A stretch of DNA of 64,000 nt from Blautia pseudococcoides (GTDB lineage: Bacteria > Bacillota > Clostridia > Lachnospirales > Lachnospiraceae): NCBI RefSeq assembly GCF_001689125.2, contig NZ_CP015405.2:4490501-4554500 (forward strand), read 5' to 3'. A program made the translations under genes and the position numbers. The notes beneath the pieces are model-generated. The model was not told the DNA's origin. It ran no database searches and saw only the letters and a program-made list of their open reading frames with translations. The stretch's first letter is position 1; each line of letters begins with the position of its first letter. This document shows, piece by piece, positions 35,821 to 44,002 of this stretch.

Positions 35821-37128
35821 TCACTCGTCATAAATATTTACGATCTCACCTTCCAGGATCCGGTTCATGTTCTTCACGGCACAGAAATTACCGCACATGC
35901 TGCAGGTATCCTCTTTTTCCGGTTTGGCCTCCGCCCGGAAGCGTTTTGCTTTTTCCGGATCCAGGCAGAGCCGGAACATCTCCTCCCAGTCCAGTTTTTT
36001 GCGGGCGGCACTCATTTTATTGTCCCAGTCAGCCGCACCTCTCACTCCCTTGGCAATATCGGCTGCATGGGCTGCTATGCGGGAGGCCATAATGCCCTCC
36101 TTCACATCATCCAGGCTGGGCAGGCGCAGATGTTCCGCCGGGGTTACATAGCACAGAAAGGAAGCGCCATAGGCAGCAGCGATGGCACCGCCTATGGCGG
36201 CTGTGATGTGGTCATAGCCTGGGGCAATGTCTGTTACCAGGGGACCCAGGACGTAGAAAGGGGCGCCCTGACAGAGGGTTTGCTGGATCTTCATGTTTGC
36301 CGCGATCTGGTCAAGGGGCATATGTCCGGGGCCTTCCACCATAACCTGAACATCCTTTTCCCAGGCGCGTTTTGTCAGCTCGCCCAGGGTGATCAGCTCC
36401 TGGATCTGGGAGATATCGGAAGCGTCCCGGATGCACCCGGGGCGGCATGCGTCCCCAAGGCTCATGGTAATGTCGTATTCCCGGCAGATTTCCAGGATTT
36501 CATCATAGTGCTCGTAGAAAGGGTTTTCCTGGCCTGTCATTTCCATCCAGGCAAAGATGATGGAGCCGCCGCGGGAGACGATATTGGTGAGGCGTTTATT
36601 GCGTTTGAATCTGCCGGCGGTTTCTTTGTTGATGCCGCAGTGGATGGTCATGAAGTCCACGCCGTCCTCTGCATGCATACGCACAATGTCAAGCCACTGC
36701 CGGGAGGTGATCTCTTTCAGGGGTTTGTGATAATAGACCACTGCATCATAAATGGGGACAGTTCCGATCATAGCGGGACACTCCTTGGTCAGACGTCTGC
36801 GGAAGGTGCGGGTATCGCCGTAGGAGCTTAGATCCATAATGGATTCAGCCCCCATTTTTACCGCATGGCTCACCTTTTCTATTTCTATATCCATGTCTTT
36901 GCAGTCTCTGGAAATGCCCAGGTTTACATTGATCTTTGTTCTGAGCATGGAGCCGATAGCATTTGGCTCCAGGGAAGTGTGTTTTTTGTTGCAGGGAATG
37001 ATGACCTGGCCCTTTGCCATGAGAGCCATAAGTTCCTGTACGTCCATCTGTTCTTTTTTTGCCGCTGCTTCCATCTCACCGGTGATGATGCCTTTTCTGG
37101 CAGCGTCCATCTGTGTTGTGTACTGCAT
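35821..37128 (-). CDS. thiC: Phosphomethylpyrimidine synthase ThiC
   Basis: A 435-residue radical SAM enzyme that turns aminoimidazole ribotide into hydroxymethylpyrimidine phosphate. The ThiC core is evident ([39 protein letters not shown]). The C-terminal cluster site is CSMCGNFC. The spacing between the second and third Cys is three residues; as I recall, E. coli has four. The start at 37128 is behind AAAGGAGA; the frame continues upstream to 37212 across the riboswitch terminator and is not real there. It is the first gene of the operon under TPP riboswitch control. Confidence 0.96.
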   Translation of the reverse strand: MQYTTQMDAARKGIITGEMEAAAKKEQMDVQELMALMAKGQVIIPCNKKHTSLEPNAIGSMLRTKINVNLGISRDCKDMDIEIEKVSHAVKMGAESIMDLSSYGDTRTFRRRLTKECPAMIGTVPIYDAVVYYHKPLKEITSRQWLDIVRMHAEDGVDFMTIHCGINKETAGRFKRNKRLTNIVSRGGSIIFAWMEMTGQENPFYEHYDEILEICREYDITMSLGDACRPGCIRDASDISQIQELITLGELTKRAWEKDVQVMVEGPGHMPLDQIAANMKIQQTLCQGAPFYVLGPLVTDIAPGYDHITAAIGGAIAAAYGASFLCYVTPAEHLRLPSLDDVKEGIMASRIAAHAADIAKGVRGAADWDNKMSAARKKLDWEEMFRLCLDPEKAKRFRAEAKPEKEDTCSMCGNFCAVKNMNRILEGEIVNIYDE

Positions 37129-37180
37129 GAAGATCTCCTTTCTGTGAAGGATACGGAAATTGCGGAAGGAGGCCGGGGGC

Positions 37181-37209
37181 AAAAAAAGTGCACCCCGGAT
37201 GGGATGCAC
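37181..37209 (-). terminator. Terminator of the TPP riboswitch expression platform
   Basis: On the minus strand, GTGCATCCC pairs with GGGGTGCAC (one mismatch) around a four-base loop, followed directly by seven T (plus 37181-37187). It lies between the riboswitch aptamer and thiC. With thiamine diphosphate bound it would stop transcription before the operon. Confidence 0.9.
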
Positions 37210-37230
37210 CAAATATTTATAAACTTCTGG

Positions 37231-37319
37231 TTCGCTTCCTACGCCGGCATTATCCGTATCAGGTTCCAGGGTCGAAATCCGTTCGTATTTCCTCTCAGCC
37301 GACGCGTCAGCTCCCCTTG
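37231..37319 (-). ncRNA. TPP riboswitch (THI element)
   Basis: On the minus strand the conserved THI-box blocks are present in order: an opening GGGGAGC, CTGAGAGG, ACCCTGGAACCTGATACGG and TAATGCCGGCGTAGGAAG. They match the pyrimidine- and pyrophosphate-sensing helices of the TPP aptamer. The element lies downstream of a consensus promoter and upstream of an intrinsic terminator and thiC, the normal layout for transcriptional control by thiamine diphosphate in Bacillota. Confidence 0.96.
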
Positions 37320-37353
37320 CGTATGTAATTGTTCTCAGGTATTTCCTGCCATA

Positions 37354-37382
37354 ATCATATAGCGGCAGGAAAGAATTGTCAA
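37354..37382 (-). promoter_or_regulatory. Promoter of the thiamine operon
   Basis: On the minus strand, TTGACA (plus 37377-37382) and TATGAT (plus 37354-37359) are 17 bases apart. This leads directly into the TPP riboswitch. Confidence 0.87.
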
Positions 37383-37395
37383 CCTGTATTTTTCG

Positions 37396-39393
37396 TTAAA
37401 TATTTTTGATCAGGTATTCCTGTCTGCCGTCCCTTAAAAATACAGGCATGGATGTAATAGGAGCCTCTGCTTCTGTCCACTGTCCGCCGTTTAAGATTTC
37501 ACCTGTATGGGCATTGGTCCAGGTGCTTCCCTCAGGAAGATAGACTTTTCTTTGGAAGGCATGCGGTTTAACAATGGGGGCGGCGAGAATGTCCGGGCCG
37601 TACATATATTGGGTATCCAGTTCCCAGGTATTTAGATCCTCCGGGAATTCGTAGAACATAGTACGCATGACCGGAGCGCCCGTTGTGTGAGTCTCTGCCA
37701 TAAGGCTTCTGGTATAATCCCGCATCATCTCACGGATCTCAATGAACTTCTTCATGATCTGGTAATTTTCTTCCCCATAGCTCCAGATCTCATTGTCAGC
37801 GCCTGTGCCTTCTGTCTCCTCCCCGTTTGTTTTGTAGAGAGGCGTGCGCGGAAGGCGGCATCCGTGAAGACGCATAACCGGGCAGAAGGCGCCGAACTGG
37901 AACCAGCGGACCAGCAGTTCCTGGAAGTCCTTGTCATAAATATTGCCGCCATGGAAGCCTCCGATATCTGTGGTCCACCAGGGGATCCCGGAAAGACCCA
38001 TCTGCAGGCCTGCCACGATTTGATTGCGGAAATCCTGATAAGTGGAGTGAATGTCCCCTGACCAGATCAAAGCTCCGTACTGCTGGCTTCCTGCCCAGGC
38101 ACAGCGCACCAGGTTCAGGACCTCCTCCTGCCCGTTTTCCTTCTGGCCTTCATAGAAACCGCGGGCGTATTCACGGGGATAAATGTTTCCCTGCTGCATA
38201 ACACTTCCGGCATAATAACGGTAGTTTTCGTAATCATAGGTGGTGAACTCCGGCTCCGCTTCATCCAGCCAGAAAAGCTTGATCCCATTTTCCGCATAAT
38301 TCTTTTTGCATTTATTCCAGACATATTCTCTGGCTTCCGGGTTGGTGGCATCATAGAATACATTGTTGCCCTGGAAATCCATCTGCACGTTCAGGCCGTG
38401 TTCTGTCTGGACAAGAAGCCCTTTCTGGCGCATCTCATTAAAATTCTCACTGCGCCAGTCAATCTGGGGCCATACGGACACCATAAGCTCCATGCCATAT
38501 GACCGCAGCTCCTCGGCCATAGCCTTGGGATCAGGGAAGAAATCCTCGTCAAAGCGGTAATCACCGCAGCGCGGCCAGTGATAATAGTCCACTACAAAAA
38601 CGTCCACGGGAATGCCGCGGCGGTGATACTCTCTGGCAACGGACAACACTTGTTCCTGGTTGTGGTAGCGCAGCTTGCACTGCCAGAAGCCCAGCCCGCA
38701 TTCGGGCATCATGGGTGCCCTTCCTGTCACCTGGCTGTACTGGGATTCAATCTGGGCAGGTGTGCTGCCTGCTGTGATCCAGTAGTCCATCTTTTTCGTG
38801 CTGTCAGCTCTCCACTCCGTCACATTTTTGCCGAAGGATACGCTTCCGATGGCGGGATTATGCCAGAAAAAGCCGTAACCTTTGCTTGATACATAGAAGG
38901 GGATGGAGGCCTGGGAATTCCGGTGAGCCAGCTCAATGTTGCAGCCCTTCAGATCCAGGATGTCCTGCTGATACTGGCCCATGCCGTAAATCTTCTCATT
39001 TTTATTGGCCTCAAAGGTGACCTTCAGACGGAAATCACCGCCCATGTAAGGGGAGAATTTCCGGGCCTTGCGGTTCAGGGCACCGCCGCCGTCCATCTCC
39101 TTAAGCAGTATTTCTTTTTTGTCATTAAAGAAAGTCACAACCGCAGCGCTGTTCCAGCCTCTGGTGTCAATGAGGGCTGAGATCTTTCCGTTTGTGATCG
39201 TGGCGGTCTCCTCATCTGACCGGATCTGTGTATTTTTTGGTGCCTGCTCTTTCAGGGCACTGCTTGAAAGGTCCAGCGGACCGGAGGGCATGGAAACGAC
39301 TCTCAGGCTGTTTTCGCCCCATGCCATAATACGGAGCGTTTCGCCTGCATTGCGGTATTCAATATAGCTTTCGCCTTGGGTAAAGAATGACAT
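37396..39393 (-). CDS. GH31 alpha-glycosidase (alpha-glucosidase/alpha-xylosidase type)
   Basis: A 665-residue cytoplasmic glycoside hydrolase of family 31. The N-terminal beta domain is followed by a barrel with nucleophile D377 in LFWLDEAEPE and acid/base D447 in IWSGDIHSTY, then PWWTTDIGGF and RLHGCRLPR. The DEAEPE nucleophile region resembles YicI-like alpha-xylosidases as much as alpha-glucosidases, so substrate is open. Start 39393 has AGGAGG. The AraC-type regulator gene lies directly upstream in the same direction and is the likely activator. Confidence 0.92.
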   Translation of the reverse strand: MSFFTQGESYIEYRNAGETLRIMAWGENSLRVVSMPSGPLDLSSSALKEQAPKNTQIRSDEETATITNGKISALIDTRGWNSAAVVTFFNDKKEILLKEMDGGGALNRKARKFSPYMGGDFRLKVTFEANKNEKIYGMGQYQQDILDLKGCNIELAHRNSQASIPFYVSSKGYGFFWHNPAIGSVSFGKNVTEWRADSTKKMDYWITAGSTPAQIESQYSQVTGRAPMMPECGLGFWQCKLRYHNQEQVLSVAREYHRRGIPVDVFVVDYYHWPRCGDYRFDEDFFPDPKAMAEELRSYGMELMVSVWPQIDWRSENFNEMRQKGLLVQTEHGLNVQMDFQGNNVFYDATNPEAREYVWNKCKKNYAENGIKLFWLDEAEPEFTTYDYENYRYYAGSVMQQGNIYPREYARGFYEGQKENGQEEVLNLVRCAWAGSQQYGALIWSGDIHSTYQDFRNQIVAGLQMGLSGIPWWTTDIGGFHGGNIYDKDFQELLVRWFQFGAFCPVMRLHGCRLPRTPLYKTNGEETEGTGADNEIWSYGEENYQIMKKFIEIREMMRDYTRSLMAETHTTGAPVMRTMFYEFPEDLNTWELDTQYMYGPDILAAPIVKPHAFQRKVYLPEGSTWTNAHTGEILNGGQWTEAEAPITSMPVFLRDGRQEYLIKNI

Positions 39394-39429
39394 AATTTTC
39401 CTCCTGTAAATAGATAAATAAAATCTGGG

Positions 39430-39447
39430 GGCCGGACAGTGCCGGCC
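39430..39447 (-). promoter_or_regulatory. Leader hairpin of the GH31 gene
   Basis: GGCCGG (39430-39435) pairs with CCGGCC (39442-39447) around six bases, between a TATAAT-like -10 on the minus strand and the GH31 start. No T-run follows. It may shape the 5' end of the mRNA; function unknown. Confidence 0.4.
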
Positions 39448-39520
39448 GCTGTGTATTTTCCAGTATTATAAAATTATCAGAGGAAAAAAACATCTAGGAT
39501 GATGTCAGATCATATTAAAA

Positions 39521-40408
39521 TCATGTCATATTTCTGAACTGGCTGGGAGTCATCCCCGTTGCTTTTCTGAAAGAGATGGCAAAGTAATTACTGCTGTCAA
39601 AACCCACGGCGATTGCAATATCAATGACCGGAAGGCTGGTCTCTCTTAACAGGGTCATGGAGCGGTTCAGGCGGTAGCGGTTCAGGTAGGATATGGGAGT
39701 GGAGCGGAAGGATTTCTTGAAAAAACGGCAGAACTGTTCCCTGCTAAGGGAAACAGATCCGGCAAGGGCGTCAAGGCTTAAGGGGTTTTGGTAGTTTTCA
39801 TCAATGTAACGTAAGATCTTCTTTTTCCGTTCCTCATTAATGTAGTCAGATGTGGACTTCACATTGTGTTTTTCCTCTTTGATCAGGAGATGAAATAAAA
39901 TCTGGTAAAGGTATCCCTTGATCAGCAGCTCCCGGTAGGGGGTGCAGGCAAAATAGTTCTTTGTCAGTTCCTTTAGCAGATGTTGTACGGCTTCACACTT
40001 TAAATCCGTGCCATATATGACATAGGAGGAGATAAAACTGTTTTCAAGGAAGGGATTCAGCTGTTCAGCCTGGATGGTGTCCTGATTTTTGCTGGAAATA
40101 AAGTCGGGATGAAACACAATGGAAGAAAATCGGCATTTTTGGCTGCGGTACTGATAGGCAACATGAAGCTGGTTGGGAGGAATGAGGACAACGGTATCTT
40201 TTCCCGCAAGAATAGAAATCCCGTCTACCACCAGTTCCATTATGCCGTCTGTCACAAAAAGGATCTCCGCCTCCTCGTGCCAGTGATTGTAAAGGATCAG
40301 TCCGTTTTCGCAGTATTCCATGTCCTGGTATACCTGAAGGGGAAACTTGTGGCTTCCGTGGGCTGCCCGTTCCTTTAAGTTGTCATTAACGGCCGGATGG
40401 ATCTTCAT
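39521..40408 (-). CDS. AraC-family regulator with cupin sensor domain
   Basis: A 295-residue regulator. The N-terminal AraC-type cupin (about 20-110, LILYNHWHEEAEILFVTDG, LIPPNQLHVAYQY) should bind a sugar. The C-terminal double HTH (about 190-290) shows LSLDALAGSVSLSREQFCRF and PVIDIAIAVGFDSSNYFAIS. The start at 40408 is behind AGGAGGC. It is 127 bases upstream of the GH31 gene in the same orientation, so it probably controls use of the GH31 substrate. Confidence 0.92.
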   Translation of the reverse strand: MKIHPAVNDNLKERAAHGSHKFPLQVYQDMEYCENGLILYNHWHEEAEILFVTDGIMELVVDGISILAGKDTVVLIPPNQLHVAYQYRSQKCRFSSIVFHPDFISSKNQDTIQAEQLNPFLENSFISSYVIYGTDLKCEAVQHLLKELTKNYFACTPYRELLIKGYLYQILFHLLIKEEKHNVKSTSDYINEERKKKILRYIDENYQNPLSLDALAGSVSLSREQFCRFFKKSFRSTPISYLNRYRLNRSMTLLRETSLPVIDIAIAVGFDSSNYFAISFRKATGMTPSQFRNMT

Positions 40409-40490
40409 ATGGAGCCTCCTATACAGTGGTCTGAGAATAGTTACATGCAGATCGCTTTGTGATGGGCTGTCTGCTGACTGCCATCACGCA

Positions 40491-40537
40491 TTCATACGGT
40501 CAGCGCGGTGAAAGCGCAGACCTGTCTGAACAGTTAC
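40491..40537 (-). repeat. Dispersed imperfect-palindrome element, copy A
   Basis: The minus strand of this 47-bp segment matches 52282-52327. Both share GTAACT at one end, then AGGTCTGCGC, a variable 7-base loop, and GCGCTGACCGTATGAA. The core GGTC-T-GCGC / GCGC-T-GACC forms a stem with one mismatch. It lies in the leader region of the AraC gene. Confidence 0.7.
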
Positions 40538-40540
40538 AGA

Positions 40541-40578
40541 AAAAAGGCATTCTGGATAAAAACTTCCGGAATGCCTTT
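40541..40578 (-). terminator. Terminator of the threonine-aldolase-like gene
   Basis: AAAGGCATTC (40543-40552) pairs with GAATGCCTTT (40569-40578). The stem extends inward through TGGA/TTCC-type pairs, and an A-run on the plus strand gives the T-run on the minus strand. It lies 32 bases past the stop at 40610. Confidence 0.88.
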
Positions 40579-40609
40579 ACATTAAGTTTCAGATACGCTC
40601 TGTCTTACA

Positions 40610-41650
40610 TTATCTGTTGAATTTGGAGGCCAAATCCTCAAATTCAGATACAAAATCTCTGACAGCCTCCTCACTGGTCGCCCAGGAAGTACAGAATCTC
40701 AGGCAGGTGTGTTCCGGGTCAGGCTTGCACTGGAAGGTAGTCAGGAATCTTTCAGTGACAGCCTCCGCCAAGGCATCCGGGAAAACAGGAAATACCTGGT
40801 TAGAAGGTGCAGGTGCCAGAAGGGGAATGCCGGTTTTTTCAAACACATCCTTCAGGACCTGGGCCATGGCAACGCCCTTTCGGCCAAGCTCCAGATACAG
40901 CCCGTCCTTAAACAGTTCCTCAAACTGAACGCCCATCATCCAGCCTTTTGCAAGGATGGCTCCGTGCTGTTTCATATTAAACCGGAAATGGTCCTTAAAT
41001 TCTTCTTTTACAATGACCAGAGCTTCTCCGAACATGGCCCCCACTTTGGTTCCGCCGATGTAAAAGGCATCACACAGATCCGGCAGGTCCGGGAAGGTCA
41101 GATGTGTCTCCTCCACAGCCATTGCCATGGAAAGGCGTGCACCGTCCATATACAGATACAGGCCGTGACGTTTGCAGAAGGTATACAGAGCTTCCAGCTC
41201 TTCTTTGGTGTAGACAGTTCCCACTTCTGTGGGATTAGATATATAAACCAGGCGGGGTTCCACCCAGTGTTCATTTTCATGCAGTTTTAAGACAGGACGG
41301 ATCAGGTCCGGTGTCAGTTTTCCGTCATCTGCGGGAATGGAAAAAACCTTATGTCCCGTAGCTTCAATGGCTCCGGTCTCATGTGTGTTGATATGACCGG
41401 TATCAGCACTTAAAACAGCTTCATAAGGCCGCAGAATGTGAGAGATAAAAGTCAGGTTTGTGAGAGTCCCACCGGCGATGAAGTGAATGTCCACGCTGTA
41501 ATCTTCAAGTGCTTCCTGAATCAATTCCCTTGCGTTGTCACTGTGCTCATCCAGTCCGTATGAATTGTTCTGGTGATAATTGATGGTTTCCAGCGCCCTG
41601 AGTATGTTTGGATGCGCTCCTTCACTGTAATCATTCTGAAAACTATACAT
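40610..41650 (-). CDS. Threonine aldolase-like PLP enzyme
   Basis: A 346-residue fold-type I PLP enzyme of the beta-eliminating lyase/low-specificity threonine aldolase group. It splits L-threonine or L-allo-threonine to glycine and acetaldehyde, or related beta-hydroxy amino acids. Visible: HFIAGGTLTNLT, the PLP Asp region LYLYMDGARLSMA and Schiff-base K202 in IGGTKVGAMFGEA. The ATG at 41650 is preferred because AAGGGG is too close to the ATG at 41659. It stands alone with its own terminator. Confidence 0.9.
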   Translation of the reverse strand: MYSFQNDYSEGAHPNILRALETINYHQNNSYGLDEHSDNARELIQEALEDYSVDIHFIAGGTLTNLTFISHILRPYEAVLSADTGHINTHETGAIEATGHKVFSIPADDGKLTPDLIRPVLKLHENEHWVEPRLVYISNPTEVGTVYTKEELEALYTFCKRHGLYLYMDGARLSMAMAVEETHLTFPDLPDLCDAFYIGGTKVGAMFGEALVIVKEEFKDHFRFNMKQHGAILAKGWMMGVQFEELFKDGLYLELGRKGVAMAQVLKDVFEKTGIPLLAPAPSNQVFPVFPDALAEAVTERFLTTFQCKPDPEHTCLRFCTSWATSEEAVRDFVSEFEDLASKFNR

Positions 41651-41771
41651 GGTAAACATCCCCTTTTTCCGTGATTCGATCCCATTCAGAGTTCATATAT
41701 AAACCCAAAATGACATGCTGCTGTTTCAAGCTACATTCTATCACACTTTCCCGGAAAAACAAATCATTTCG

Positions 41772-41800
41772 TTGAAAATGTCCGTTTTTGTTGATATAAT
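41772..41800 (+). promoter_or_regulatory. Promoter match leading into the 76-bp repeats
   Basis: TTGAAA (41772-41777) and TATAAT (41795-41800) are 17 bases apart. The -10 is itself the first six bases of repeat unit 1. Units 2 and 3 carry the TATAAT but no -35. A non-coding transcript across the repeat would start near 41807 (inference). Confidence 0.5.
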
Positions 41801-41983
41801 GGGCGCAACGAGCCAAGTGGGAGCTTGCTCACATTTGGCGACTGCAGGAGATTGGGAACGCAGTTCGCAATATAATGGGCGCAACGAGCCAAGTGGGAGC
41901 TTGCTCACATTTGGCGACTGCAGGAGATTGGGAACGCAGTTCGCAATATAATGGGCGCAGCGAGCCAAGTGGGAGCTTGCTCT
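41795..41983 (+). repeat. 76-bp tandem repeat (two full units and a partial third)
   Basis: Unit 1 (41795-41870) and unit 2 (41871-41946) are identical; unit 3 starts at 41947, has one A-to-G change, and diverges near 41983. Each unit starts TATAATGGGCGCAACGAGCC and contains a foldable segment in which CCAA-TG-GAGC faces GCTC-CA-TTGG. There are no spacers, so this is not a CRISPR array. Confidence 0.93.
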
Positions 41984-42090
41984 CTGGCGGTCCACAGGCT
42001 TTGCTTTCTTCAGATATTCCAAAAAAATCCCTCCCTTGCAAATGTTGATACACCGTAACCCTGAAGGCATTGAAAAGTTACGTTATACCT

Positions 42091-42120
42091 AGTATACAAG
42101 AGAGGGAAATGCTTTGGCAA
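42091..42120 (-). promoter_or_regulatory. Promoter-like sequence toward the repeat and aldolase gene
   Basis: On the minus strand, TTGCCA (plus 42115-42120) and TATACT (plus 42091-42096) are 18 bases apart. It would transcribe through the repeats toward the aldolase gene at 41650. A plus-strand match, TTGAAA 42070-42075 and TATACA 42093-42098, overlaps it. Both are weak evidence. Confidence 0.35.
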
Positions 42121-42125
42121 GCAGA

Positions 42126-43025
42126 TTATTTCTGACGGTAGCCGTATGCTTCCAGATACCGCAGAGGGATAGACATGCGCACCGTTTTATTTGGATTTAC
42201 CGTCTGGCAGATAGACAGGTCAGCGGCAATGGACTGCAGCATAATGGCCTCATCAGAGGTCAGCTCCGTCTCAGTCACCATATAATCATGCAGGTACTCC
42301 ACTGCCTTTTCCCAGGCCTGGTCCACTGTTTTACAGGAAGCCACAGCCATGACCCGGCTGTCTGTGACCACAACCGGATAGGGCTTCTGGCAGCCGGGAA
42401 TCACAGTGAGCTTTAAGGTCACCTCACCTGCAGTCTCCACACCGCACCCACCGATCTCCCCGTCCCCCATACAGGCGTGCAGGTCACCCAGGGACAGAAG
42501 CGCGCCCCGTACAGATACGGGAAAATAGACACTTGCACCCTCTTTGATCTGGGTGCAGTCCATGTTGCCCCCGTGCGTGTCCGGCGTATCCGTGGGGATT
42601 TCACGGTCCGCGGGAGCCACACCGATGACTCCGATCATAGGCTTTTGGTCCAGGGAAAGCCGGGAGCTGAAGCGGATTTTCCCGTCTTCAATGGGGAGAC
42701 GTTTAAAGGCAGGGGCTTTTACCAGGCGGGCAAGGCAGCCAAAGTCCGGATCAATCTCCGTAACGCCCATATCAGCCAGGGAAATCCGCAGTATTTCCAC
42801 CTTCAGGGTATCCCCCGGCTCTGCCCCGTCCACGAAAATGGGGCCTGTTGCAGGATTTAGTTCATCAAAGCGCAGAGAGTCGAAGGAACTGTCTTTTGGG
42901 ACCAGCCTGTCCCGGAAACAGTCATAGGTATGTACAGTAACGGTTTCACCGTCTTTTATGGTGAGAACAGGAGCATGTTGTCTGCTCATGGTATAGACCA
43001 CATGGTCCCGGTTTAGCTTTTTCAT
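42126..43025 (-). CDS. Acetamidase/formamidase family protein
   Basis: A 299-residue protein of the FmdA/AmdA family that hydrolyses short amides to ammonia and a carboxylate. Family marks are ELNPATGPIFVDGAEPGD, GVAPADREIPTDTPDTHGGN, GDLHACMGDGEIGGCGVE and VMAVASCKTVDQAWEKA. Length is normal. GAGGAA lies before the ATG at 43025. It is 20 bases after a truncated antiporter gene and probably in the same transcript. Confidence 0.92.
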   Translation of the reverse strand: MKKLNRDHVVYTMSRQHAPVLTIKDGETVTVHTYDCFRDRLVPKDSSFDSLRFDELNPATGPIFVDGAEPGDTLKVEILRISLADMGVTEIDPDFGCLARLVKAPAFKRLPIEDGKIRFSSRLSLDQKPMIGVIGVAPADREIPTDTPDTHGGNMDCTQIKEGASVYFPVSVRGALLSLGDLHACMGDGEIGGCGVETAGEVTLKLTVIPGCQKPYPVVVTDSRVMAVASCKTVDQAWEKAVEYLHDYMVTETELTSDEAIMLQSIAADLSICQTVNPNKTVRMSIPLRYLEAYGYRQK

Positions 43026-43045
43026 AAAATTCCTCTAAACAGTTT

Positions 43046-43642
43046 TTATTCTTTTATATGCTTGATGTGGTCTGTAAGCTTGGCCCCCGCGATGGCAGCA
43101 GCCAGGTTCGTGGTGTCAGAGAGGGGAGACATTTTATCTCCGAAGTAGGCGCCGGAAATGATGGCGCCTCCAGCCAGACCCACAGGGATATCCAGACCTT
43201 TGGCGATTCCCACAAGCGCAATGCCGATAGTTCCCACAGTGGCCCAGGAACCGCCTGCGGCCAGGGAGACAATACTGCACAGGATCATGCAGGCAGCCAG
43301 GAAAAAGGCAGGGGTAAGGATCTGCAGCCCGTAATATACCAGAGCAGGGACAATACCGCCCACGATCCAGGTTCCTATGGTGGCACCGATGATGATCAGC
43401 AGCAGGACAGCCTGCATGATACTCTTCAGGGATTCCACAGCGCCGTCCTCCAGATCCTGCCAGGTATAACCCATAAATACGATAGCGATAAAGGCAGTGA
43501 TACAGGTACCCAGAATAAGCGGGACCTGTACATCCACCTGAAGCACAGATACGGAAAAGATCAGGATGATGACAGTCAGCACCACCGGGGTCAGGGCCAG
43601 AAGCAGGGTAGGCTCTTTCTTTACTTTCTTTTTTGCGTTCAT
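43046..43642 (-). pseudogene. Truncated NhaC-type Na+/H+ antiporter
   Basis: Only 198 residues remain of a family usually about 450-480 long. The N-terminal half is intact: helices such as LLALTPVVLTVIILIFSVSV, then the NhaC core SLAAGGSWATVGTIGIALVG and AIISGAYFGDKMSPLSDTTN with conserved Asp. It stops after KLTDHIKHIKE, where other NhaC proteins continue with several more helices. No continuation is seen downstream; the amidase gene follows after 20 bases. It has a good ribosome site and promoter, so it may still be expressed, but normal antiport is unlikely. Confidence 0.78.
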
Positions 43643-43706
43643 TAATCTTTTTCCTCCATTCTAACTGAAAATGGTGTAACGTTTCAGCTTTTGATGAATT
43701 AAGACT

Positions 43707-43735
43707 ATCATAGCCTGTAAAACCAATGTCAACAA
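43707..43735 (-). promoter_or_regulatory. Promoter of the nhaC-fragment/amidase pair
   Basis: On the minus strand, TTGTTG (plus 43730-43735) and TATGAT (plus 43707-43712) are 17 bases apart, about 65 bases before the start at 43642. Confidence 0.5.
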
Positions 43736-44002
43736 GCAAAAAGAAAGATTTCATGGAGTATACCCCATGAAAAGCCTTAGCGTGTGTTTGAAGCTGGCTT
43801 CCTGGCAGATGTGCGTCTCACGATAGTCCCGTGGTATTTCACTGTAACGGGTGGGTTACTGTTCTCAGGCCCCTGTTGGGGCAATAGGAAACGAGTGCAT
43901 TTTCTCCTCTTTTTTGCTATACTTATGAAAAGATGCCGGGGGCAAAGATTCCCTTTAGGGGAGGAGATTCATTATCACATGGACTGTCAGGAGGTAAAGG
44001 AA
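43736..44002. other. Intergenic region with an extended -10 promoter before the response regulator
   Basis: This region completes a gap of about 360 bases with no supported gene. It contains a perfect GCCCC/GGGGC stem (43869-43873 with 43878-43882). A TGC-TATACT extended -10 element (43915-43923) lies about 80 bases before the regulator ATG. An open frame from 43784 in phase with the regulator has no ribosome site and does not match the receiver domain. Confidence 0.5.

Larger units (their letters stand above)
41660..42125. other. Intergenic region with tandem repeats and promoter-like sites
   Basis: No convincing gene lies in this 466-base stretch. It holds the 76-bp tandem repeat (41795-41983), a strong plus-strand promoter match just before it, and a palindromic TATAC-CTA-GTATA at about 42085-42097 that gives promoter-like sequences in both directions. 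Short open frames here simply translate the repeat and lack ribosome sites. Confidence 0.7.

Noticed and set aside
35701..36831. Long plus-strand frame opposite thiC
   Set aside because: thiC is unmistakable on the other strand; no promoter or ribosome site for this frame.
41795..41983. Possible CRISPR array
   Set aside because: The repeat units are directly adjacent with no unique spacers and no cas genes nearby; it is a plain tandem repeat.
41715..42070. Open frames on both strands across the 76-bp repeats
   Set aside because: They translate the repeat in shifting frames, have no ribosome sites and resemble no protein family.
43784..44002. N-terminal extension of the OmpR-type regulator
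   Set aside because: AGGAGG and the receiver-domain start fix the ATG at 44003; the upstream frame is intergenic and includes the promoter.
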